Shown here piece after piece: positions 31,085 through 43,500 of a stretch of 64,000 nt of DNA (the stretch's first letter is position 1; each line of letters opens with the position of its first letter). This DNA comes from Phaeosaccion multiseriatum (Eukaryota > Ochrophyta, other classes): positions 2,666,001 through 2,730,000 of the forward strand of contig OZ218964.1 of the NCBI GenBank assembly GCA_965112735.1, given 5' to 3'. The position numbers and the translations under genes were made by a program. The notes under the pieces are model-generated. The model was not told where the DNA came from. It saw only the letters and a program-made list of their open reading frames with translations, and searched no databases.

Positions 31085-33522
31085 CTACGGGTCATCAGGA
31101 AAGCCGCACTTGACGTTCGCAGGCAGAGACGCGTCCATTTTCTTTGGGTATGGGAGGCCCAAGTCCGCCATGAGACTGACAAAGTCGGGCAGCGGCAGCC
31201 TTAGACGGGGGTTGTGAGTCTTTTCTTCCCCGATCGTCGACGCCGTTCGGCCTGGGAGGGGAGGGGACGGAGGGCAGGGGTGACCAAGAGGGGAGAAAGG
31301 ATGGGCCCTAGTACTAAGGCAGGAAGCAACTCTTGGCCGGTGCCAATCCCTCTCTCTCTCTCTCTCTCTCTGCCGCCCGCCTCCTATCCTCAATCGAGCC
31401 TTCTGTGCCGCGGACGGAAAAGGCCCTAAGCGATCAGGCCACCGAATGCCTCCCTCCCTCCCTCCCTCCCTCCCTCCCTCCGTCCTTCCCTCCCTCCCAT
31501 CCTCCCTCCCCCTCTGCTCACCGTTGTAGTCGTGTGCGGGGTAAACCTTGCATCCGTCGGGCAGTGCGAAGAGCTGCTCGTGCACAGAGCGGTAAAGGTC
31601 TTCAGCTGAGCCCCCCTGGAAATCCGTCCTCCCACAGCCCTGGATCAGCAGCGCGTCTGCACGGGAGCGGTGTACGCACAGTAAGAAGTGTCGAGCATCG
31701 GTAGTCAGGCGGTGAAGGTCAGGCCCTAACCTTAACCCTAACCTCAGGCCAAGCAGAGGGGCGTTGCCTTGTTGGACGGCGTTAGGAAAGGACAGTCAGG
31801 CTTAGGCAAGTCAAGGCTAGGCACTGCAGCGTGACACGCGCCGAGCCCAGTCCCTCGCCCAAGCACCAAGCGTTAACGCCCAAGCAATAAGCGTTAACCC
31901 AAGCACCAAGCGTAATGCCTAGGCACTAAGCGTTAACCCAAGCACCAAGCGTAACGCCCAAGCAATAAGCGTTAACCCAAGCACCAAGCGTAACGCCCAA
32001 GCAATAACCCTAACACGAAGCGAAGTACGGCTCACGGCCCTAGGCCCCACGCACTAACCGCCCGTGAAGACCATTGAGTCATCGTCTGCAACGAAGGAGA
32101 GGCAGCCCGCCGTGTGGCCGGGGGTGGCCAGCGCTCTCAAACTCCTCCCTCCAAAGGTCACGCTGTCTCCTGCAGAGAGCTTCACATCTGCCGCCGCGCC
32201 GCTTGCCTTACGGACGAGAGGGGCAGCCCAAGGCCGTGTGCAACAGGGGGGAGAGGGGAGAGGGGGACGGGGGGGCAGAGTCGAGGTGAGGGAGAAAGCC
32301 TGCACACACACACAGAGTGTAAGAGGTACGCAAGCCGCAGCAGGAGCGGCGTTGCATATATCAATGGCATTCATTCCCATGCCTTGGAAGGGACTCGGCT
32401 GCAGAGGAGAGGCCTTCAGATGCGTCAGTGTGAGGCTTCTGATGCTTTGGTTAGGACGGGAAGGGCACACCAAAGAAAGCATTTAGAGGCGTACAAACCG
32501 GCCGCGTTACCTGAGAGATGACGCTCTGGCAGCCCGGGATGCCCTTCTTCAAGAGCCCCGTCCCTGTGATGTGATCAGCGTGCACTGGTTGGGAGGGGAG
32601 GAAGGAGCGTGTGACGTCATCAGCCCACATCGCGTCAGACCAAAGCGCACAAGCACACAGCAGTTGGTGATACAGCACAGCGAGGAAGAGCTGCCTTGCA
32701 CTCACGGTGTGTGTTCATGGCGTACTTGAGATTCACGCCCATGTTCCTTAGGACCTACAGTCGGCGGAGCAGCGGAACAGAGGGCAGGGGCATGAGAGGA
32801 GGAGCGCTCTCCGTGAGGCGGCGGGCAGAGAGGTAGGAGTGCGGCGGGCACAGACAGAACCGCAGAGGGAGAGAAATCTCATCAAGGAATCGAGGGGAAG
32901 GTACAGGGAAGAGACACATAAACCGCAGCATCCGCAATCGGAGTGAGCGGTGGGCCTTAGATGCTCTGCTAACAGAGGCACCCACTACCCTAGGCTGCGG
33001 CTCACCTTCTCATCCCGGTCAGCGGTGACGTCAACAGGGTCGATAATGACGCCTTCCATGCTCTTCGGATCGCACACGATGTAGGTGTACGTGCTGCTCT
33101 CCTTCTCGAACAGCTGCGTCGAGGCCGGTAGGCAGCCAGGGGGGGAAGGGGGTTGCAGACAAGGGTTTTAATCAGCTTTGCTTGGACTTGACCCTTGTTG
33201 CCTGCCATCATTATCGGCTCCGAACCAACCAGTGCAACAGCCAGCTCTACATCGGCTCCAAGCTTATCAGCAGCTAGAAGAAAGTAAACACATACCCAAC
33301 CTTGGGTGCGCTTGGCAACGAGCTCTGCATCTTGTTGCCCCTCGCTCGGCTCATCGTCTCCCCCCTTCTACTCCCTTGCTTTCGCTCTCTCTCTCTCTGA
33401 TACGAGAGGCCTACTGAGACCCCCCTCCTCTGTGCCTCCTCTAGACTTACCTGTCTGAACAGCAGCGGAGCGGGGGGCTGATCAGAAGGCAGCGCAGCCT
33501 CGGTGCCGGACTCCCCACTCAT
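31085..33522 (-). CDS. ETHE1: Persulfide dioxygenase ETHE1, 7 exons
   Basis: Non-heme iron enzyme that oxidises glutathione persulfide to sulfite in mitochondrial sulfide catabolism. The product is about 250 aa. Metallo-beta-lactamase motifs are clear: [23 protein letters not shown], then [20 protein letters not shown] (ETHE1-specific), [11 protein letters not shown] and [13 protein letters not shown]. The iron ligands (first His of HxHxDH, His of PGHT, Asp of GGDALL) are all present. Exons (minus): 33522-33451, 33113-33006, 32754-32706, 32584-32511, 32206-32059, 31656-31522, 31251-31085. The start MSGESGTEA is a minimal choice. An upstream in-frame stretch with LSRRRRVGGAYGG, preceded by an acceptor-like CTACACAG, could encode a mitochondrial presequence on another exon. 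Confidence 0.93.
31858..32012. repeat. Minisatellite of CAAGCACCAAGCGTTAAC units in ETHE1 intron
   Basis: About nine degenerate units alternating CAAGCACCAAGCGT and CAAGCAATAAGCGTTAAC lie in the intron 31657-32058, next to TTAACCCTAAC runs near 31722. Confidence 0.8.
32658..32675 (-). repeat. Intron motif CTGTATCACCAACTGCTG in ETHE1 intron
   Basis: Perfect 18-base copy in sense orientation in the 121-base intron 32705-32585, about 30 bases after the donor. It is an exception to the acceptor-end rule. Confidence 0.65.
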
Positions 33523-34227
33523 GACCGTCGTGCCCCCGTACGCACCCCCCACCCTTCTTCTTCGGCTGAGAGTGGGCACAAAGGCGCTTCCACTGAGCCT
33601 GTGTAGGGGGGAGAGAACCGAGAGGAAGGTGGAAGGCACGATAGAGAAGTGAGAAGGCCAAAGAGCTTGGCTTTTTTTTTTCCTTCTTCGGCCTTCCCCC
33701 CAAAGCTTCAAGTCAACTTCTTACGGTGATTTTTCTGCTGCTGCAGGGAGCGCTTGGAGGTGAAACAAGGCCAGCGATAGGTGGTGTGACAGATGGTACC
33801 GAGGAGATATCATATACGTGCAGGGGGGGCTCTATGCGCTTATATAAATGCGATGAAGCTCACAGCCAGGTGAGAGAAAAATTGACAGAAGGAAAAAAAA
33901 AATGTTACTTTTAGACAGCACGGATGGCACCAAAGGGTTTTACCTCCATCTTTGATATCCATCTTTGGGCACTTCCACAATCGCTGCTCTGCCCCAGCTT
34001 CCAAAGCTCGTAACTTTTGGCCAGAAAGGTGTACGAAGGTGTGTGATAGGTCAGAATCTGCGCAAGGATGCCCTCTACAAGAAGAGCTGTCGTCCGGTTC
34101 GCAGCACTGCCGAGAAACGAAGGGCGAGGGAGAAAAGGGGGGTTGGGAGAAATATTGAAAACACTAAAAGTAATATTTATGTCAATTAAAAGCACTAAAA
34201 GTAAAATTTCTGTAAAATTTATGTCAA
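33523..34227. other. Intergenic, AT-richer, with short inverted TTACTTTTAG ends
   Basis: ATGTTACTTTTAGACAGC at about 33901 and CACTAAAAGTAATATTTATG at about 34167 form an inverted pair about 280 bases apart; a second CACTAAAAGTAAAATT copy follows. The arrangement resembles a small MITE. A minus-strand ORF of 94 codons (34195-33911) fills the interval, with no recognised product. Confidence 0.4.
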
Positions 34228-36276
34228 TTATATCATGACAGCAGTGTCTGGAGCGGCCGGGGGCGGGCTAGAGAGGACAGCAGGGGTGGTGGGAGGTGTT
34301 GGGGGTGCCGAAGGCTCTACAATGGGCGTCACAGGCTGCTCCGCGGGTGCTTCGCGGGACGCAAGGCGCGCCAACAGGAGCTGCACCAGCCCCTGCTTGA
34401 GGGTCCCTTTCGAGTACGTAATCCCTTCCCGTGCGCAGCAAGACTCCAACGTAGGCCGGTTCATCGCGACTACACTGGCCCGAGTGAGAAGCGGGCCCTT
34501 GTCTCCCACTATAGACTGGTACAGGTGCACAAGCTTTGGCTCCCCCCCAAACAGGTCGCCTTGCCCATTCTTCGCGGCGAAGCAGTGCTTGTACTCGCCC
34601 TTGCTGCAGGGGGTGCAGCTACAGCTCATCGTGCGAACATGAAGTGGGTACGCAACATCATAGTCCTGGCCTTGATGGAACGCTCCAATCGTGGCCTCCG
34701 AAACGAAGCCACCCTTCTCCACATCGCCCTCGTAGTGGTATATACTCTGGGTGCCCTGGATGCCCTTGATGTTCACGTCCTCCCGCTGAATGCTGCCGGC
34801 GGCAATAAACCTCACACGGGTCATCCGGGCTGTGAAAGGTGTCCAGCCCTTTCCAAAGTAGTCTTCGTCCGACATTGGCTGGGCGGTGGTGTCAAACATC
34901 TCAGTCACGAAGGCGGCAAAGTCCTTCGCCGAGTTCATCACCCTCTCCCCCATGTCCGTCCTCCTCGATGCCATGGCCTTGATGGTACCCCCAAGCCCAT
35001 CGTGGGGCCCCTTACCATGCGAGGTGGTGTGGAACATGTGCGTCATCTTCACCCCCCACAACTTGAGACAGGAGGCAACGAAGGCGAAGTTCTTTGCGCC
35101 CTTGTACTGCTTGGCGCACCCGTCAGTGACGTTGATCCACTCCTTCAGCTTGAGGCCGTGCTTTTCGAAGTATCCCTTGTACTCCTGATGCATGAGGCTG
35201 CAGCAGTGCTCATGGAAGGCTTGGTCTTGAAGGGAGTCGTCGGAGATGAAAATCTGAGCGTGCACGTCATGGACGGGCTTCTCCCCCCCCCACATCCTGG
35301 GGTTGCAGTGCACGTAGCAAATCATGAGCGTCGCGGACGGACATGTGCCGCAGGTCACAGAGAACGCGCCTGATGAAAGGGAGAGCAGGAGAGAAACACA
35401 CGAATACATTAGGAAGGAAAAGGAGGGAGAGGAGGGAGGAAGGGTGGGGGGAGGACGGGAGGGGAGAGAAGTGGGCGCCCCTCTTGCTCTGACGTACCGC
35501 GGAGCTTATGCTTCTCCGAAAAGTCGGCCGAGCCTGCCGGGCCTGCTCGTTGCAACGCCACCTCCGAGTGCCCGTCAGCCGAAGGATAGTGTGCAGGGCC
35601 TTGACGACTGCCCCTCTTGCTGCTTCGACCGAGGCGGGCGCAAAGCCAATACGTCTTGCCAGAGATCCGTCGTTCTTCGAAAGCGCCTTCTCCACATCGG
35701 CCTCCTTCACACGAGCCACGCGACCGTCCACTGCTGGAAGCTCAACCTCATCTTCCTCCTTCCCCCAATCGCCATCTCGGAGCTTCCTCTTCTTCGCTGG
35801 GGGCTCTGATACACCCTCGGGAATGAAATACTTGGACCCCTTCACCAGCGAAGCCCACCGATGCTGTATCTCGCTCCTCTTTGCCGGCGGCGTCTTGGTG
35901 TTGGCCTGTTCCATTCGTCCCGCAAGAAGTTTATAGCCTCCGTCTCCTGGACGTGCTCCTTAGAGCACATGCTGCGATAGTGCTTCTGCTCCTTCCTGGC
36001 TCCACTGGGTGCGACAGTCAGTGTCACGCTTGTCTTCTTGCCGCAGGGCGTTTCTGCATGCTTGAAAGTACATCGATCCAGGTACCGGAAGTGGTGAGGA
36101 CGCTCCGGAGTGGCCATTTCAATTTTCGCTTGGAGGGCGTTTTTACAGCTGAAGATGATCAGTAGGAGAAAGGTCACAGAGAGCATTCTTAAAGCCCTAA
36201 GCACGCTGCATCCAGTGATGTGCTGGCAGTGCGCTATCGACGCTGTCCTCCCTGTTTTCTCATCCAGATTTCCCAC
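34228..36276 (-). mobile_element. DDE-like transposon ORF with SHGKGPHDGLGG motif, frame-disrupted
   Basis: The main exon (35369-34228) encodes HAQIFISDDSLQDQAFHEHC, then WINVTDGCAKQYKGAKNF, SHGKGPHDGLGGTIKAMA and a Cys-rich MSCSCTPCSKGEYKHC segment. This order is known to me from uncharacterised transposon-derived ORFs in diverse protists and invertebrates. TDGCAKQ resembles the second acidic site of RNase-H-like transposases. Upstream, FSEKHKLRG joins in frame through an intron (35498/35369), but the preceding region (KRSEIQHRWASLVKG; 35914-35550) is in another frame. A CTFKHAETPCG Cys/His segment (36190-36090) is in a third. Frameshifts imply a decayed copy, unless unseen introns join them. 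No terminal repeats or target duplication were identified. Confidence 0.5.
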
Positions 36277-37591
36277 TTCCCCGCCATGGATTTGAATTTG
36301 CAGATCATGACCGTGACCGGCATACCCCTAAACATAGGGGTAGCCGCGAGCTTGTAACGTAAATCGCATCGAAACCGGTGTAGATCCGAAAATCGATGCG
36401 ATTGTGGAAGTGGCCCTTTTCCACTTTTCTTTTTCAGGCGGTCGTCGTACTGCTTCTGCGAAATGCTAAAGCCCTCCATCGTTGTACTCGTTGCGCCCCC
36501 AGTGACATTGTCGAAAAGGGTCGGAAACTGACTTTAAATTCAACCCTGTACCTGACGTCACCATCAGGAGGGGCAGCGTCGGTGTTGTTGTCACTCTCGA
36601 TCTCCACAAGACCAAAGTACCGGCATTTGGGCTTTGGCGGCTTGATGAGCTTAGGGTTAGGGTTAGGGTTAGTAAGGGTTAGGGTTTTAGGCACCCCCCA
36701 TCAAGTTCAGTTCTATGGCCCTGCAACATGTGAAAGCCTAGCAAATTGAAACTCTTGTTCCTTACGTAAGGGCCAGGAGGGTCTTACATAAGGGTGTTTG
36801 CAAGCCCAAGTGGACCCTCCCCCCACAGTGCCTTCATGGTTGATTTGAGCAGTTTTTCTTCGCGTCGCGGGTAGCGGTCGACAAGGGGAGTGCAATAAGA
36901 CCATCAAGGTCTTTAGGAACATTAATCGCCCCTTAGGTGTCTGTTAGGTCAGGGATTGCTCTTACCCCCTCTTCCCCTCCTCGTCCTCTCTAGCACTCCC
37001 CCCCCCCCCCACCTATCACTCGTCACTCTGCACTGGCCCCACCCCTGGGATCTCTCCCCGTACTATAAACTGAGACATCCCCCCCTTGGGATCTGTCCGC
37101 CAACTAACACTTCAAACTAACACTTCAATCGCCCCGGGGGGGGTCCCTGAGGGGGGTCTGGGTCTGCTCCCCTCTTCTTCTCCTTGCTTCTCTCCTGCCT
37201 GCCTGCCTGCCTGCCTGACTCGCGCGGCCCTTAATAAGAAAAGGCCATCGGCCTGCTGAAGCTGATACACTCAGCCCAGCACTCAGCCCAGCACTCAGCC
37301 CAGCACTCAGCCCAGCACTCAGCCCAGCACTCAGCCCAGTCAGTCGAGCAAGCAAGTGCAAGCTGTGGAGGATTGCATCGCCATCTAGCTACCGCCACTG
37401 CAGTGCCGCCAAGAGGATGGCAGAGGATGGCAGCGGATGGCAGAGGATGGCAGAGGACGGCAGAGGGCGGCAGACAATGGTCGCCCTCAGCTCACTCCGC
37501 GGAGCCGCGGCGTGATCCACCCCTCCCCTCCACTCTCTCCTGTTCGCTTCTCCTACTCTGCTGCGCTACTTGCGCGGGCCTGCAGGCCTAT
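36277..37591. other. Intergenic region with telomere-like run and 12-bp repeat
   Basis: A minus ORF of 81 codons (36479-36234) precedes the transposon and may belong to it. A TTAGGG-type run lies at 36651-36689. AGCCCAGCACTC is repeated about six times at 37273-37338. No gene is recognised. Confidence 0.5.
36651..36689. repeat. Interstitial TTAGGG-type array
   Basis: Three perfect TTAGGG units, then TTAGTAAGGGTTAGGGTTTTAGG. It is the longest such run in the window. Confidence 0.75.
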
Positions 37592-40500
37592 CTATACGCC
37601 CCCAAATGCCCAGGCACACACGAGCACAGCGAGTGCCGTGGTGAGGGTGTGCGGCAGTGCTGTCGAGGCGGAAGCAGCGCTGTCGTCGTCGTCCCTCACG
37701 TCGTCGTCGTCGTCGTCGGGGTTGAGGATGGGATTGGGGTTGGCGCCTGGGGGAGGAGGGAGGGGGGGAGGGGGTCAAGGGTGAGGAGAGTTAAAAGACA
37801 GTGATGACAGGGATGTGGAGGAGATGGAAGCCCCTCGGGCTGCCAGCAATAAACCCGATGGAGAGGGACGCGGAGTGCCCGCAAAGCCTTCTGGAGGGCG
37901 TGCCCCCATCCCGTGCGTGTCCTTACCTCCGAAGGTGCAGGTTCGGTCCTGACAGTCCCAATACGCAGAGTAAGAGGGGGGGCTGGAGCCGCACGTATAC
38001 GAGGCATACGTCACGGGTTCACAGCAGTGGCGGCAGCAGTCGCCCATCTCGTAGCCGCACGCCTCTGTGTTGTATACACCTCCGTCGCAGTATCCGTCTC
38101 CGATGAATGTGGGGTACGTCACGGAGCAGTCCTCCCTGTGAGCGCACGCGTGTTGAGAGGAAGAGAGGGGAGGGGAGAGAGGCTGTCAGAAGAGAGGGAA
38201 GCTTTAGAGCTTGGGCATGCAGGGCGACGCTTAGAAGTGCGCTGTCCACCACCCTGGTCATTCTTCCACTGCCATCCACCGCCATTCTGCGGGGCACACA
38301 CCCCAGCCACACAGCGGCCCCAGTCAGCCACTCATCCACCGCTCGGCACTCACCACTCGGGGTCCTTGCAGTCGTAGCTGAGGGACAGGGCGGGGAAGGA
38401 GAGCCATAGGAGAGACGTCAGAGCGGCGCTCGGCGGACTAAGCAATTGATTGACTGACTGAGCAAGTGACTGACTGACTGACTGACTGACTGACTGCTTC
38501 ATGACTGACTGAGTGACTGACACACTGACTGACACACTGACTGACTGATCGACTGACTGACTGGATGACTGCTTGAATGTTCTGGCTGACGGACTGACTG
38601 ACTGACTGAATCAAGCCGAAATGACTGAGTGGCTCACCCTGAGTAACCACAGAGCTCCGTGGAAATCGTGCAAGTCTGTAGCCGAGCAGAGAAGGGCAGA
38701 AAGGGCAGAAAAGGGGACAGACGCGGGAAGAGGTGAGAGGCACCTTCGAGCCATCAGCATCGCTGTGCTCTGTCTATCGGGCCCCGGAAAGCCCATTTGT
38801 GTCGAAGCACTTGCGCTGAGCCCTTCCTTGCCACCCTTGACGGCCCACTACTCGACTGAATGAATCAAGCTGTCTGGAAGGAAAGAGGCGCCCCCAATAC
38901 TCGACTGTGCTGTCCGCCACAGAACCCTTCCCCTCCCCTCCCCCCCCCCAGCCCCCTCGGGTTAGGGTTAACCCTAAGCCCCCCGTCTGTCCCCTGACAC
39001 TCACCTGCGGGCAGCAGTCTCCTCCGTCCTGCGAGCGAGCGAAGGGTGCGCGTGTGCGTGAGGGCAAAGAAAGGGACGACACGAGAGTGAGAGGGAGGGG
39101 GTGTCTGAGGAGGTGCCGCCGATGAGCAACACGGAAAAGGGCATGCCCAGAAGGACTCGGCGCCCCTCCTCACTCAAGCACGCACTTCCTTACTTACCCA
39201 GAGGCAGCCCTCCGTGTTGTAATCGCCCCCCTGGCAGATGCCGTCCCCGACTAAACACAAGTTGGTGGCGTTGCAGGCGTCGAGCTGGCCCGTGACCAAC
39301 AGACACGTGGAGCCGTTGAGGTACTCATTCACCGCCTCCGTGACGTTGAAACTGTGGTGTCAGGCGGAGGGCACAGAGCAAAGGACAGGAGATGAGAGGG
39401 CGACGAAGCTGCACGAGCTTCCCCCTCTTGCTCTCGAGGCTGCAAGCCCTTCGGTAGCGCACTTGGGGGCGACAATTGTGTTTGCTCGGGGCGGCTCTGC
39501 TCTGCTTTGCTTCTCTGTGTACTCACTCCTCGAAGCAAGTGAAGTTGCCGCTCTCGGAGGCGTTGTAGTAGAAGAACTCTCCTGGCCCTGACGCAGCAAG
39601 GGCGAAGGTCTGTGTGTCGTTCTCGGGCAGCTCGGAGGAGCGCACAGCGACGGTGTAATTGCCAGCCACTGAGGGGCAGCAGAGGGGGGGATGGTGAGGT
39701 GTGAGGTGGGCGGGGGACGGTTTGGACATCTAAAGAGAGTCGCCAGTTGGAACGATACGCAGAGGGTACGCACAGCCGGCTAGTTTCAGTGTGAGTTTCA
39801 GCTTCGTGCAATGGGATGGTCAAGAGGCCGTAATCCTCTCTCCACTCGGGACGTACCGGGCTCCTCCACGATGATCTTCTCCACGCTGCGAGATACACAC
39901 ATGAGCACCAAAGGGGTAAGCAAAGCAGGGAGGGGGAGGAGAGGAGGAAGGGAAGGAAAAAGGTAAGAGCACGGAAGAGGGCAGCAGACACCGGCACGAG
40001 CAACAGAGTGGCAGATGGCAGCAGAGTGGCAGATGGCAGCAGAGGACAGGGGCTTAGCGTCGCTTCGCTTCGCTTAGCTTCAGGGGAAGAGGAGGGCTGC
40101 CCTTTCTCAAACGGCCCCAGGGGGGTTCTGAACAGTGACTCGGTATGCACGCACGCACGTACGCACGCACGTTTGCACCCATCGACGCACCTGTCCCAGA
40201 AGTCCAGGCCCTCTCTCCCATTGGAGTACGTGAAGTTGCACCCGTCCGGGCCCACGAGCAGCAGGTCCAAGTCGTGCATCAGCGGCTCAGTAGAGTAGTA
40301 TGAGCACGTGGGGTCCGTCCACGTCAGCGTCAGCACCAAAGGCACACCGAGAGCCAAACCGGCGTCGGAGGCGCGGAAGGTCAGGAGCATCTGCGGGGGT
40401 GGGTGTTACCGTGGGGCAGAGGGGGGAGGGGGGAGAGGACAGGGACATTGATTACGTAAGGGTGCCTATGCTTGAACGGAGGGCGGTGCAAGCGAAGCTC

Positions 40501-43500
40501 TGGGAAGGGGAGAGCGTTTCACTTTTCATCGACTCCTCGGATCTCGCCGTCGACTTCAGCCTCGATGAATCTTACCTCGCTGTCCGGGCCGATGCTGCTG
40601 TCCATGGCAAGCAGGGAGAAGGCATCGGAGCCGAGGGGAATCGTGTCGTTAAGAGTCACGCGGCCGTGACCCTCGAACACATTGGGGCCTGCAGCAGTTG
40701 GTGATACGGTGGGGTGGCAACGGGCGAGGGGAGATAGGAGAAGGGAGAGGGGAGAGGGGAGACGAATCGAGTGAGATACGGTCCTGCTTTTGCTCAAGCT
40801 GAGCTGCCAAGCAAGAGGCAAGCAAGAGAAGGCCAGCAAGAGCTAAGCCAGATGGGGAGCAGGGGAGGCTTGCTCTCGTGTGTCGCTCTCGTGTGTCGCC
40901 TTGTGTTTGTCCCCATGTCCCGGCTCTGTACCCGCTAATCCTCTCCGCTCCTCGAGACAAGTGAGGTGAGGGCGGTGAGGAGGACGTGCTCTGCGCTGCT
41001 CCGCTCCTCTGGGGCCCGTCCACTGCCATCCCCACGTCACGCACCGTCAGTGGCGTAGGGCTCCTCCTCATCGTCATCCATCGGTCCCTCATACACGTGC
41101 CGACCGCTGTTGATCAACGTCGCTGTGCGGAAACGGAGAGAGAAAGAGAGGAGACAGAGAGAGAGAGGAGAGGAGCGTCAGCAAGGGATGGCCCGACCTC
41201 CCTCTACAGGGGAGACGCACAGGGGAAAAGGGGGAGATACAAGGCAACCAGCGGCCACGCCTCAGGGCCAGCCGGCACACACTCTCTCTCACTTAGCGGC
41301 CACCGCCGATATGCCTCTATCCCGACTCCTCCACTCACCCTTGATTAGCGCTGCGGAGGGCTCGAAGGCTTCGCAGGCGTAGGGCGTGTCTGTCACCTCC
41401 GCGGCGTCGCAAAGGGCCTGTGTGGAGGGGGCACCTTGGAGGTCGTCGGCGTGGAAGCCGTCAGTGAAGTATTGGCGCACCAGGGCAGCAGCACCCGACA
41501 CCGCAGGGCACGCCTACCGGGGGAAGGACAGAGCAGAGCGAGGTAAGAGGGGGTGTAGAGGGGTTGGACAGAGAAGGGTGGGTGAGGGGCCTGCCCTGGA
41601 CAGAGAAGGGGGGGTGAGGGGCCTGCCCTGGCTCGACAGAGGGTATGGAGAGCAAGAGAAGGGGCGTGGTACTCTCAACTAGCACTGTCTGTATGACCAA
41701 CTGCTGCACTCACCATGCTGGTGCCGGCCTTGTCGTGCACCTCGCAGGAGCGCTCTGGATTGGACCCCGAGCCCGAGGCCGAGAGCGTGTAATAGCCGGG
41801 GGCCACCACGTCAGGCTTCACCCTGCATGTGGAGCACGGAAGGGGATGGCAGTGGGTGGCGGTGGATGGCAGGGGATGGCAGTGAATGGCACAGAGCACA
41901 AGGCGGGGCAGTGAGTCACTCGAATGGCCTGCACCCGAAGAACCAAAGCAAAGCTCTGATACAAATTATTTGACACGCGGTACCAACGCTGGAAACAGCA
42001 GCTTTCGTCCTTCGCTTCCCTCTCCCTCTTTTTCTCTCCCTCCCTCCCTCCCTCCCTCCCTCCCTCCCTCCCTCCCTCCCTCCCTCCCTCCCTCCCTCCC
42101 TCCCTCCCTCCCTCCCTCCCTCCCTCCCTCCCTCCCTCCCTCCCTCCCTCCCTCCCTCCCTCCCTCCCTCCCTCCCTCCCTCCCTCCCTCCCTCCCTCCC
42201 TCCCTCCCTCCCTCCCTCCCTCCCTCCCTCCCTCCCTCCCTCCCTCCCTCCCTCCCTCCCTCCCTCCCTCCCTCCCTCCCTCCCTCCCTCCCTCCCTCCC
42301 TCCCTCCCTCCCTCCCTCCCTCCCTCCCTCCCTCCCTCCCTCCCTCCCTCCCTCTCTCCCTCCCTCACCCCCCCCGTCCCTTCCTCTCCATGCCCGAGCA
42401 CCACTGCGTTTCGCCTCACGCACGGCCCCTACTCTTCCCAGCCCTACTCTTCCCTCCCTACCTGCCGTCGTAAGTCCAGCCCCTGTGGACAAAGCGAGAA
42501 AGAGAAAGAGAGAGAGAGAGAGGAAGAGAGAGGGATTTATGGGGCGCGAAGTAGGTCGGATGCGTGAGCGATGTGCCTTGCCCAAGACACGTGGGTGCCT
42601 GTGCAGCAAGAAGGACCTCCGCTGGGGCTCCGCTGGGGTCAGTCAGGGAGGGCGATGTCCCTCTCGGGTTTAGAGCGCTCGACTTGGGCTTCTCGTCTGT
42701 GCCGGCCCCCGGACCCTTCTTGCCGCTGGCCCCAAGTACTGACCCCAACCCTAACCCTAACCCAAGTACAGACCTGGAGGAGAAGCTGGCCACCTCGTCG
42801 ATGTTGTCCTGAGCGCGGCTCAAACCTCCCTCTGTGGCTCCCACCGTGAGCAAGTTCTTGGAGTGGCCCGGCCACGTCACCGTACACTCGTCCTGGTCCT
42901 CTGCGCACGCACATACACAAACACACACCCGCGCACGCACGCAGAGAACACACATACACGGGAGGGAGGGGTGCCGTTACGGACCTTCTCGTCGGACGGA
43001 CGGGCATCAGGGTAGGAGAGGGGAGGGGAGGGGAGGGGAGGGAGGAGCGGAGAGGAAAGGGGAGGAGGAGAGGAGGCGGACGCAAAGGGAAGGAAAGGGC
43101 GCTGCGCCTGGGATAGACACAACGGATTCCGCTGCGCGTCCCCATGTCCTCGTACCCCCTGCGCCAAACTTGCGCACGTCAACGGCACATGTCCTGTCCG
43201 GCCCTACAGAACACGCTCGCCGAACAGCTCACCTCCGCTGTTCCCCGCCGAGAAGATGAGGAGCATGTCCGGATTGTCGTACACAAGCTCATCGAAGGCC
43301 ACGCCCAAGGCCCCGTAGTAAGACGTACAGTACACATCGTAGGACCAGGAGTTGCTGCTTGCAAGGAGGCACGGGGCACAGGGGGGAGGGGAGGGGTGTG
43401 AGGCTGGGCTGTGAGGCTGGGCAGCGAGGGAGCGCAGGGGGGGCTTTGCGGGTACTAGCTGTCAGGGCAAGCTCAGGACACCATCCACTGCTCCGTCCCT

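Noticed and set aside
41818-42609. 263-codon Glu-Gly-Gly-Arg repeat protein and plus-strand Pro-Ser-Leu mirror
   Set aside because: Translation of the (CCCT)n array within a protease intron.
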